Of a stretch of 22,678 nucleotides of DNA, positions 1-6,169 are shown one piece after another; positions within the stretch are counted from its first letter, which is position 1, and every line of letters begins with the position of its first letter. The DNA comes from SVTX01 sp051867975 (GTDB lineage Bacteria > Bacillota > Clostridia > Oscillospirales > CAG-272): the NCBI GenBank assembly GCA_051867975.1, contig JBJDZM010000110.1:1-22678 (forward strand), written 5' to 3'. The position numbers and the translations under genes are program-made. The notes beneath the pieces are model-generated. The model was not told the origin of the DNA and searched no databases. It saw only the letters and a program-made list of their open reading frames with translations.

Positions 1-54
1 TTTTCACTTGTGTGGTCTTGATATTGTATGTTAGTATTTTTGGGGAGGATAGGA

Positions 55-954
55 TCAAACCATTTTCATATATATGTCGTTTTTCGGCACTTCGCGGTCA
101 TGCGCGGTGGCTTTTATTGCATCTTTTTTGCTCATTCCGAGAGCTATGTAGTGTTCAACATGCTCCTCAACACTCAATGAGCAGAGGTCGTCCTTTGGCG
201 AATTTGCAGCACTCTCATCTGCACCGCCGACGACAAGCACATACTCCCCACGCGGAGAATTTTGATTGTAAAATTCGACTGCGCCGGAAAGAGTCGTGCG
301 GAATATATCCTCGTTGAGTTTGGTAAGCTCACGGCAAAGCGATATTTTGCGCTCACCGCCGAATATTTCGCACATGTCGGCAAGAGTTGCCTTGAGTTTG
401 TGCGGAGCCTCGTGTAATATCAACGTGTATTCATTGGTTTTTAGCTTTTCAAGTCTTTCCCGGCGCTCCTTTTTGTCGGCAGAGAGAAATCCCTCAAAGC
501 AGAAGCGCGAGGTCGGAAGCCCCGAAAGGGTGAGCGCCAATATCGCGGCGCATGCGCCGGGAATACTCGTCACCTTGATGTCTTTTTCGGCGCAGAGTGC
601 AACTATATCCTCACCGGGGTCGGAAATGGCAGGTGTGCCTGCATCGGTGACGAGCGCGCAGGATTCTCCTGCGCATAGGCGCTCACATATTATCTCTCCG
701 TGCGAGCGCTTGTTGTGCTCAAAATATGATATCATCGGCTTTTGAATACCGAGGAATGAAAGCAATCTCATTGAGTTTCTCGTGTCCTCGGCGGCGATGA
801 AATCGACCTCGCGGAGTACCTTCACGGCGCGCGCCGATATATCGGCAAGATTACCGACAGGTGTCGCCACAAGGTAGAGAACCCCAGCCTCAACTCTGTT
901 TTTTTCGGGGGGTATATATACGCCGAGATCAAGCTCGGAGTTTTGTTCAGTCAT
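55..954 (-). CDS. rsmI: 16S rRNA (cytidine(1402)-2'-O)-methyltransferase RsmI
   Basis: RsmI uses S-adenosylmethionine to 2'-O-methylate C1402 in the decoding centre of 16S rRNA, acting in the cytoplasm on the 30S subunit. The 299-residue product carries the tetrapyrrole-methylase fold signature: LYLVATPVGNLADIS near residues 26-40, AEDTRNS near 55-61 and LVTDAGTPAISDPG near 101-114, which is the SAM-binding core of the family. The C-terminal tail with KKDAIK is also typical of RsmI. About 24 residues precede the usual family start, but the ATG at 954 is preceded by GAAAGGG at good spacing, so I kept it. The gene diverges from the amidase gene. The only oddity is the extra N-terminal segment. 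Identification is by recognised motifs and is very likely right. Confidence 0.95.
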   Translation of the reverse strand: MTEQNSELDLGVYIPPEKNRVEAGVLYLVATPVGNLADISARAVKVLREVDFIAAEDTRNSMRLLSFLGIQKPMISYFEHNKRSHGEIICERLCAGESCALVTDAGTPAISDPGEDIVALCAEKDIKVTSIPGACAAILALTLSGLPTSRFCFEGFLSADKKERRERLEKLKTNEYTLILHEAPHKLKATLADMCEIFGGERKISLCRELTKLNEDIFRTTLSGAVEFYNQNSPRGEYVLVVGGADESAANSPKDDLCSLSVEEHVEHYIALGMSKKDAIKATAHDREVPKNDIYMKMV

Positions 955-967
955 GGTAGCCCTTTCC

Positions 968-990
968 GCCGAAAGCTCGGCTTTTTATTT
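968..990 (+). terminator. Terminator-like hairpin between divergent genes
   Basis: A 5-bp stem GCCGA/TCGGC with loop AAGC is followed directly by TTTTTATTT when read on the plus strand. It lies in the 112-bp space between two divergent genes, so it would stop antisense transcription leaving rsmI or shield the amidase promoter. On the minus strand it falls in the rsmI leader. The stem is short, so this is tentative. Confidence 0.35.
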
Positions 991-1002
991 GCGCATAAGT
1001 TT

Positions 1003-1033
1003 TTAACATAAATATCATGCGTGACATAGAATA
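1003..1033 (+). promoter_or_regulatory. Candidate promoter of the amidase gene (sigma-A or sigma-K-like)
   Basis: Two readings are possible. As sigma-A: TTAACA, 18-nt spacer, TAGAAT at 1027-1032. As sigma-K: AC at 1006-1007, 17-nt spacer, CATAGAATA at 1025-1033, which fits the CATANNNTA -10 pattern. The sigma-K reading would suit a leaderless amidase used in mother-cell lysis, but short motifs like this occur by chance. Confidence 0.35.
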
Positions 1034-1066
1034 ATAGAGAATAAAACGAAAACGGGGGAAAAGATA

Positions 1067-1630
1067 ATGCCGAAAATATACATCGATCAGGGACACAATC
1101 CCGTAAATCCCAACGCGGGAGCCGTAGGAAACGGGCTTAGAGAACAGGACGTTACATACACAGTGGGACAGGATCTGGCGGCGCTTTTACGCCGAAGCGG
1201 AAATTGGGACGTAAGGCTCTCCCGCCCGACACCCGAGACACAGCTCGGCACGTCAAACACGTCGAGCCTGCGCGCCAGAGTAAACGACGCAAATTCATGG
1301 GGAGCAGACTATTTTATCAGCATCCACACAAACGCCTCGGACAATGCGAACGCATCGGGAGTCGAGGCGTACGCGTACTCGCGTCCGAGCCGCGCATTCA
1401 GTCTCGGAGAAGATATAGTTGACGAGATAGCCGACATTACGGGCGAGCGAAACCGCGGAATGAAGGTGCGCCCGGGACTGTACGTACTGAAAAATACCAA
1501 TATGCCTGCAGTGCTTGTAGAGCTTGGATTTATCACAAATCCGGGCGATGCGGCAATCATGAGAGATAATCCCGAACTGTACGCACAGGGAATTTATCAA
1601 GGTATAGTTGATTATACCGGTATAAGGTAA
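1067..1630 (+). CDS. N-acetylmuramoyl-L-alanine amidase (Amidase_3), no signal peptide
   Basis: This is a zinc amidase that cuts the bond between N-acetylmuramic acid and L-alanine in peptidoglycan. The 187 residues are essentially one Amidase_3 domain. The zinc ligands and catalytic residues are visible: H10 in DQGHN, E26 in LREQ, H87 in SIHTNA and E152 in VELGFITN. GGGGGA lies 7 nt before the ATG. There is no signal peptide, membrane segment, SPOR domain or LysM domain, so export by the Sec route is not expected. In Bacillus, CwlC is a leaderless Amidase_3 enzyme made in the mother cell under sigma-K to lyse the sporangium, and phage endolysins can also be leaderless. The gene ends 2 bp from the convergent ligA stop. 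The enzyme class is secure; the sporulation role is inference. Confidence 0.9.
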   Translation: MPKIYIDQGHNPVNPNAGAVGNGLREQDVTYTVGQDLAALLRRSGNWDVRLSRPTPETQLGTSNTSSLRARVNDANSWGADYFISIHTNASDNANASGVEAYAYSRPSRAFSLGEDIVDEIADITGERNRGMKVRPGLYVLKNTNMPAVLVELGFITNPGDAAIMRDNPELYAQGIYQGIVDYTGIR

Positions 1631-1632
1631 AT

Positions 1633-3636
1633 TTATTCGTTTATCATTTGCAGAAGCTCGTCCTCGTCAATAATATTGACACCGAGGTCGCGCGCTTTTG
1701 TAAGTTTACTGCCTGCCGCATCGCCTGCGACGACGTAGCTCGTTTTTTTGGATACAGAGCCTGAGACCTTACCGCCGAGGGCTTTTATCATCTCGCTCGC
1801 CTCATCACGCGAGAGAGTTGGAAGAGTACCCGTCAGAACGAAAGTAAGTCCCGATAATTTGTCCGATTTCGCTTCTTTAACAGCCTCGCAGAGCAGTCCC
1901 GCTTCTTCAAGCCTTCTGCAGAGCTGAAGATTTTTCGGACGGGCGAAAAAATTGATGACCGAATCGGCGGTTATCTCTCCGAAATCGGGGATCGAGATAA
2001 GCTCGTCACGTGTTGCATCCATAACACCGTCAAGCGTGCGGAATTTCGCCGCCAAAGCACTTGCGGCGACCTCGCCGACGTTCGGAATACCAATGGCGCA
2101 GAGCAGTCGTTCAAGTCCGCGCGATTTTGAGTCGGCAATCGCATTTATGAGATTTTGCGCCGACTTTTCGCCCATTCGTTCAAGTACCTTAACGTCATCG
2201 ACCGAAAGCGTGTAGAGGTCGGCGGCACTTTGTATCAAATCGTTGTCTATCAGAAGGTCGATTATCTGCGGACCGAGTCCGTCGATGTTCATGGCATTTT
2301 TTGAGGCAAAATGCTCAATTGAGCGCGAGAGCTGTGCCGGACATGATGGGTTTGTGCATCTGACAGCCGCCGCCTCGTCGGGGTCATAGCTGACCTTCTC
2401 GCCGCAGGACGGGCAAAACTCGGGCATATGGAATTCACGCTCACTGCCGTCTCTGCGGTCGGGATGCGCACAGACAACCTCGGGAATTATATCTCCCGCC
2501 TTGCGGACGGTGACCGTATCTCCGAGCATTATTCCGCGTTCTCGTATAAAATCAAGATTGTGGAGAGAAGCACGGCTGACGGTAGTTCCCGCAAGACGGA
2601 CGGGGGATAGGACCGCGGTCGGGGTCAATACGCCCGTGCGACCGACGTTTATCGTAATATCTTCAAGTCTTGTCTGCTTTTCTTCGGGCGGAAATTTGTA
2701 CGCCACCGCCCATTTCGGGGTGCTTGTACCCTCGCCGATGGTGCGTCTGTCTTCAAGCAGGTCTGCTTTGATGACAACGCCGTCAATGTCATAGGGCAGA
2801 GAGCCGCGCTTGACACCTATTTCCTTGATGTGTTCGATAATTCTTTCGGTATTACTTGTCTTCAGCCGCATTTTAATGACAGGGAAACCGAGAAATTCGA
2901 GGCGGTCAAGCGTCTCGGTGTGACTCTGCGGTGCGTGTCCGTCAGAATAAAGCGAGCCTTCCTGAAAATTGAAAATAAAAATGTCAAGTCCGCGTGAGGC
3001 GGTTATCGAAGGGTCAAGCTGCCTAAGTGAGCCTGCCGCCGCGTTTCTGGGGTTTGCCATGAGTGACTTGCCTTCGCTCTCGCGTTTTGCGTTTATGCGC
3101 TCAAAGACCGAGCGCGGCATATAGACCTCACCGCGCACGACGAGGTCAAGAGGCTCCGGGAGTGTCATCGGGATAGAGAAGACCGTGCGCAGGTTTTGAG
3201 TCACGTCCTCGCCGACCACGCCGTCACCGCGAGTCGCGCCCTGAACGAAAATTCCATTTTCATAGCGTAACGCCACCGACAAGCCGTCAATTTTCGGCTC
3301 GACCGACCAAAGCGTGTCGGGAACTGTTTTGTTCGTGTCGCGAATGAAGTCTGAAAGCTCGTCGTACGAAAAAACGTCCGCGAGCGAGTCCATACGCGCG
3401 GTATGAGTGACCTTTCCGAATTTGTCAAGTGCCTGACCGCCGACGCGAACCGTCGGGGATTCGGGGTCGAAAAATTCGGGATTTTCGGATTCGAGACGTT
3501 TAAGCTCTGAGAACATCATGTCGTATTCGTAGTCTGAAATCTCGGGCGAGTCGTAAACATAGTAAAGCTTCGCATGGTGAGTAAGCTCACGGCGGAGCTT
3601 TTGTATTTTCTGCAGTATCTCATTTTTCCCGGACAT
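1633..3636 (-). CDS. ligA: NAD-dependent DNA ligase LigA
   Basis: LigA seals nicks between Okazaki fragments and in repair, using NAD+ to adenylate itself. The 667-residue length is standard. The order of domains is complete: Ia domain with YYVYDSPEISDYEYD near 25-39, adenylation domain with active-site K115 in EPKIDG, OB domain, a four-cysteine zinc finger (C408, C411, C427, C432), helix-hairpin-helix repeats near 440-580 and a C-terminal BRCT domain from about residue 592 (LSGLTFVLTGTLPTLSR). The ATG at 3636 has AGGA about 11 nt upstream, a rather long spacing. A possible -35 TTGACA lies at 3709-3714 (minus) with only a weak -10. No truncation or missing catalytic residue is seen. Confidence 0.97.
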   Translation of the reverse strand: MSGKNEILQKIQKLRRELTHHAKLYYVYDSPEISDYEYDMMFSELKRLESENPEFFDPESPTVRVGGQALDKFGKVTHTARMDSLADVFSYDELSDFIRDTNKTVPDTLWSVEPKIDGLSVALRYENGIFVQGATRGDGVVGEDVTQNLRTVFSIPMTLPEPLDLVVRGEVYMPRSVFERINAKRESEGKSLMANPRNAAAGSLRQLDPSITASRGLDIFIFNFQEGSLYSDGHAPQSHTETLDRLEFLGFPVIKMRLKTSNTERIIEHIKEIGVKRGSLPYDIDGVVIKADLLEDRRTIGEGTSTPKWAVAYKFPPEEKQTRLEDITINVGRTGVLTPTAVLSPVRLAGTTVSRASLHNLDFIRERGIMLGDTVTVRKAGDIIPEVVCAHPDRRDGSEREFHMPEFCPSCGEKVSYDPDEAAAVRCTNPSCPAQLSRSIEHFASKNAMNIDGLGPQIIDLLIDNDLIQSAADLYTLSVDDVKVLERMGEKSAQNLINAIADSKSRGLERLLCAIGIPNVGEVAASALAAKFRTLDGVMDATRDELISIPDFGEITADSVINFFARPKNLQLCRRLEEAGLLCEAVKEAKSDKLSGLTFVLTGTLPTLSRDEASEMIKALGGKVSGSVSKKTSYVVAGDAAGSKLTKARDLGVNIIDEDELLQMINE

Positions 3637-3729
3637 AAAAAATACCGTCCTCTCAAAGTATTCAAATTAATAATAAGTATTCTGTTTGATTATGAATTCG
3701 CTAAGTTATGTCAAAGCACGATTTGATTT

Positions 3730-3760
3730 GCCGCAATTTCAAGCACTTCACGGTCGAGAA
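3730..3760. repeat. 31-bp direct repeat, copy 1
   Basis: A 31-bp stretch is identical to 4106-4136, in the same orientation and 376 bp away. In the minus strand it encodes LDREVLEIAAN. At this copy that reading frame differs from the frame of the long upstream ORF, which stops inside the repeat at 3748-3750. This suggests a duplication or recombination scar at the end of a decayed gene. Confidence 0.85.
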
Positions 3761-4105
3761 TCGTCTCTGTACCGCTTCCGAATTTCCTGTCCGCGCGCCC
3801 TCTCCTGAGCTTCAACGACCTTGCGAGCCTTCTGAAGCACGTGCTTAAGCACCTGCTTGTCCTCAATGCTGAGAACGGAAGCCTCCGCCCGTTTGATTTT
3901 TTCGTCAAGAATATGCATACGGTTAAGCGTTTGGGCAGCCTTGACTCTGTCAACGTTCTCTCCGAACTGTTGTTCACGGTAAAGCGCACCTTGCACTTTT
4001 CTCTTTTCCTGAAGGTCTTTTAAGTTGGAAAGCCTGTTTTGGAAGATTTCCAAAGCGTCAGCCTCTGCCGGAGTAAGGTTGTCAATCTGCGTTCTTAGCT
4101 CATTC

Positions 4106-4136
4106 GCCGCAATTTCAAGCACTTCACGGTCGAGAA
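4106..4136. repeat. 31-bp direct repeat, copy 2
   Basis: Identical to 3730-3760. Here it lies in frame within the coiled-coil segment, encoding LDREVLEIAAN near residues 191-201 of the 319-codon frame. Similarity continues a few bases on each side with mismatches (ATTCGCC against ATTTGCC, and AGTGTCTCGGT against ATCGTCTCTGT), so the duplication has begun to diverge. Confidence 0.85.
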
Positions 4137-4259
4137 GTGTCTCGGTGCGCTGTTGGTATTGCGCGTCATCATCCGTAGTATTGTGCGCGGGGTTGTCAGC
4201 TAATTCTGCGGAAGGCGTAGCTTCGGTTATAGTATAGCCGTTCTCGCTTTCGATAGTTT

Positions 4260-4478
4260 TTACTTCTGCTTGAACTCCTTGCAGGTTTCCTTGTTTATCA
4301 TTATTGAGTGCGGTATTCCGTTCGGATATAGAAGACTGCACTTCGCTGTTCTCGGAATCATGTGTTTGCAGTCGTTGCACTTTGCCCGTATCGGAAACGT
4401 CGGATGAGTCCTGCTGTCCTCTACTATCGACTGAAAGTGCTTCTTGATTTCTTCCTCTACCAATTTCTTCTTGTCCAT
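4260..4478 (-). CDS. Small cysteine-rich phage-type protein (72 aa) in an alternate frame
   Basis: The product begins MDKKKLVEEEIKKHF and contains CNDCKHMIP, then TAKCSLLYPNGIP, then KETCKEF: four cysteines (CxxC, C, C) around a YPNGIP motif. This layout recalls small cysteine-rich proteins encoded near head genes in Firmicutes phages, which share a C-x2-C-K-H...C...P-x-G-I-P pattern. The cysteines could bind a metal, but that is inference. I chose the second ATG because AGGA lies 8 nt before it; an earlier in-frame ATG at 4487 has its ribosome site overlapping the start. The ORF lies wholly inside the 319-codon frame on the same strand but in another phase, so either it is the real gene and the longer frame here is a shadow, or the reverse. 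No function can be assigned. Confidence 0.5.
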   Translation of the reverse strand: MDKKKLVEEEIKKHFQSIVEDSRTHPTFPIRAKCNDCKHMIPRTAKCSLLYPNGIPHSIMINKETCKEFKQK

Positions 4479-4696
4479 TTGATACATCCTTTAAATAAAT
4501 AGTGGGCGTTCCGTCTGAATCATATTCTATCTTGTCCGTAACATAATAATCAGCACGAGGGAACAGCACTTCGCTTTCGGCATCACTGCCGTATCCAACT
4601 AAGTTTCTGCCGTTTTCGCTCTGTATTACGTGATGAACGACATAATTTCCGTCTAACACATATCCATCAACAGCGGTAGATGATGAAGTGTATGCG

Positions 4697-5035
4697 TTAT
4701 ATCGCAATTAATCTTTGCTGCTGTTCATAAAGAACATTATTTCGTTCTACTTGAACAATGTCACTTGCGTCGAATGGAATATCACTAATGTCGTTGCTTA
4801 CTCTTGAGTATCGTTGAACGGAATTGAATGTTTCTCCATCTTCCTGTGTCTTTTCTCCCACGTCTCCCGGTACTCCGGATCTGTTTTCATCCTCTGCTCG
4901 TGGATTGCTCGCGATTTCAAGATTGCCGCCCTCTGTTCCTCCGTTAGAGCTAAGTTTTTCTTCTGCTTGTTCTGTTCCATTTGCAATATCTCCTTCGTTA
5001 GCATTATCCTGCGGCGGGCAAGTCTCTGCTGTCTT
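4697..5035 (-). pseudogene. Open frame without start, possible upstream part of the mobile-element remnant
   Basis: A 112-codon open stretch lacks any usable start codon or ribosome site. Its first two thirds are low-complexity (NGTEQAEEK, SSNGGTEGGN, VPGDVGEKTQEDGE) and its end is more protein-like (RYSRVSNDISDIPFDASDIV, then VERNNVLYEQQQRLI). It stops at 4697-4699, just where the 319-codon frame opens. A single frameshift near 4700 would join YEQQQRLI to RYNAYTSSSTAVDG. I read it as an older, frameshifted part of the same large phage/ICE-type gene. It overlaps the 60-aa ORF at 4798-4980 in another phase, so parts of it may be a shadow. Confidence 0.35.
4798..4980 (-). CDS. Small charged helical protein (60 aa), unknown
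   Basis: I do not recognise this product. It starts MEQNKQKKNLALTEEQR and is strongly charged and probably all-helical (SRAIHEQRMKTDPEYRETWE), with no cysteine, signal peptide or membrane segment. I chose the ATG at 4980 because AAGGAG lies 8 nt before it, a near-ideal ribosome site; an in-frame ATG at 5004 lacks such a site. It sits at the 5' end of the decayed mobile-element stretch and is followed by the ADP-ribosyltransferase-like fragment. It overlaps another open frame on the same strand (4697-5035). It could be a phage structural accessory or DNA-binding protein, but nothing in the sequence decides this. Confidence 0.45.
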   Translation of the reverse strand: MEQNKQKKNLALTEEQRAAILKSRAIHEQRMKTDPEYRETWEKRHRKMEKHSIPFNDTQE

Positions 5036-5100
5036 TCAAAAAACTTCGTCTATACGATTATACCACATTTGGTGTGCAAATTCAATCTTGTATTTGAAAA

Positions 5101-5134
5101 AACTCTTGAATTATTAACAATTAAGAGTTATAAT
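5101..5134 (+). promoter_or_regulatory. Promoter with overlapping dyad, upstream of the flavodoxin gene
   Basis: TTGAAT (5106-5111), a 17-nt spacer and TATAAT (5129-5134) form a sigma-A promoter. An imperfect inverted repeat, AACTCTTGAATT against AATTAAGAGTT (5101-5112 and 5119-5129), covers the -35 box and spacer and could bind a repressor. The -10 box overlaps the ATG at 5133, so that ATG cannot be the start of the mRNA's protein. Confidence 0.6.
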
Positions 5135-5165
5135 GATAAAAAAGACGAAAATCGGAGAAATACAA

Positions 5166-5678
5166 TTGAAAATTGCTATTATTTACACGACGAAGGGCGG
5201 AACGACGCGCGAGTGCGCCCACCTTCTTCAAAGAGAACTAAAGGGGCAGGACGTCACGGTTTTGGACATGAAGGATGCCGAAAAAATTGACTGTTACGAC
5301 ACAGTCGTTATAGGATTCCCGATAAGAATGGCAAAAATGTCAAAGACTGCCCGAAAGTATGTAAAAGAGCATAAGAGTGAGCTTATGGCGAAGAAGGTCG
5401 CATATTTCATGTGCTGCGGATTTATCGACTGCGCGGACGAGTACGCCGAGAAGATATTGCCGAGCGAGCTTTCGGAATCTGCGCTTGCCGTCACGTGCCT
5501 CGGCGGAAGCCTTGAGCCTGCGCGATTTAAGGGACTTGATAAGCTCATTGTAAAGTCTGTGCGCTCGGAGATCCTCGGCGGAGGGAATAACGGAGATCAG
5601 AGAGACGATATGTCGCTCCCGACGATACTTGATGAAAATATTTCCCAGCTGGCTAATGTAATAAAGAATGTGCGTTAA
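5166..5678 (+). CDS. Flavodoxin domain protein (protoporphyrinogen oxidase HemG/flavodoxin-5 type)
   Basis: The 170-residue product starts KIAIIYTTKGGTTREC, the FMN phosphate-binding loop of flavodoxins, followed by a Rossmann-like pattern (DTVVIGFPIRMAKMSKTARKY). This layout fits the Flavodoxin_5 family, which includes HemG and stand-alone flavodoxins that carry electrons via FMN. A CCGFIDCADEYAEK segment in the middle is typical of this subgroup in Clostridia. I chose the TTG at 5166 rather than the ATG at 5133 because GGAG lies 8 nt before the TTG and the ATG is inside the -10 box. No haem genes are nearby, so a general redox role is as likely as haem synthesis. The gene stands alone between the mobile-element remnant and the repeat array. 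Confidence 0.8.
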   Translation: MKIAIIYTTKGGTTRECAHLLQRELKGQDVTVLDMKDAEKIDCYDTVVIGFPIRMAKMSKTARKYVKEHKSELMAKKVAYFMCCGFIDCADEYAEKILPSELSESALAVTCLGGSLEPARFKGLDKLIVKSVRSEILGGGNNGDQRDDMSLPTILDENISQLANVIKNVR

Positions 5679-5779
5679 TTGCACGGAGAGATAGTTCTGA
5701 TAAGAAAAGAATTACCTTTTGAAGGCACCCTATTTTATGCTTTATTTTTTAGGCGAATTTCTCGCCACTTCCTACGTTC

Positions 5780-6024
5780 CGCCGGAGACTCAGAACTCAT
5801 ATGCACGCCGAGGTTTATTTTTTGCTANNNNNNNNNNNNNNNNNNNNNNNNNNNNNNNNNNNNNNNNNNNNNNNNNNNNNNNNNNNNNNNNNNNNNNNNN
5901 NNNNNNNNNNNNNNNNNNNNNNNNNNNAGGGTTTGAGGCGTGCATTGCTCTTACTGCGTGCGAGCGAGTTCTGAGTCGGTGAAGATTGACGCAATAAAAG
6001 GCAGAGGTACGAGCGAAGACAGTC
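5780..6024. repeat. tRNA-Lys-associated repeat, unit 1 (contains the assembly gap)
   Basis: This unit begins CGCCGGAGACTCAGAACTC and ends at the start of unit 2. It spans 245 positions, but 100 of them are N; without the Ns it is exactly 145 bp, the same as unit 2. The sequence before the gap (TTTTTTGCTA) and after it (AGGGTTTGAGG) fit unit 2 with one mismatch. Inverted arms GACTCAGAACTC and GAGTTCTGAGTC are both present. Confidence 0.8.
5828..5927. other. Assembly gap of 100 Ns inside the repeat array
   Basis: A run of exactly 100 Ns is a conventional scaffold gap of unknown length. It falls inside a tandem repeat at the same point of the unit, so reads or contigs probably collapsed here, and any number of further 145-bp units may be missing. 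Confidence 0.95.
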
Positions 6025-6169
6025 CGCCGGAGACTCAGAACTCATATGCACGCTGAGGTTTATTTTTTGCGAAGGGTTTGAGGCGTGCATTGCTCTTACT
6101 GCGTGCGAGCGAGTTCTGAGTCGGTGAGAATTGACGCAATAAAAGGCAGAGGTACAAGCAAAGACAGTC
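6025..6169. repeat. tRNA-Lys-associated repeat, unit 2 (145 bp, complete)
   Basis: This is the reference unit. In order it holds a tRNA-Lys 3'-end-like segment (6024-6043), the left arm GACTCAGAACTC (6032-6043), an inner arm ATGCACGC (6046-6053), a TTTATTTTTTGC loop, the inner arm GCGTGCAT (6083-6090), a side stem GCTC/GAGC (6092-6110), the right arm GAGTTCTGAGTC (6111-6122), and a linker with CAATAAAAGGCAGAGGT resembling one half of the tRNA-Lys terminator. The 145-bp length is not a multiple of 3, which argues against protein coding. Confidence 0.9.

Larger units (their letters stand above)
3748..4707 (-). pseudogene. Mobile-element protein fragment: ADP-ribosyltransferase-like end plus coiled coil
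   Basis: Three parts are visible in this 319-codon frame. Residues 1-70 hold GYGSDAESEVLFPR then YYVTDKI, which resembles the C-terminal end of an ADP-ribosyltransferase domain, with ESE matching the catalytic E-x-E. The N-terminal half of such a domain is absent. Residues 71-185 are low-complexity and rich in S, N, Q, E and D. Residues 188-315 are a helical, coiled-coil-like segment (LDREVLEIAANELRTQ ... QQFGENVDRVKAAQTLNRM ... KARKVVEAQERARG) that I recall from very large phage and ICE proteins of Clostridia. The frame opens with TTG immediately after a TAA, with no ribosome site, and ends inside a repeated copy of its own sequence. I therefore read it as a 5'-truncated, probably frameshifted remnant. 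The family assignment is from memory of such proteins and is moderate. Confidence 0.55.

Noticed and set aside
5133..5165. Earlier ATG start for the flavodoxin gene
   Set aside because: The ATG is part of the -10 box TATAATG and has no ribosome site; the TTG at 5166 has GGAG at 8 nt.
4814..5290. Plus-strand open frame of about 158 codons (and one of 97 codons) over the mobile-element remnant
   Set aside because: Antisense to better-supported minus-strand frames, Cys/Ser/Phe-rich composition typical of a shadow, and it runs into the flavodoxin gene in the wrong frame.
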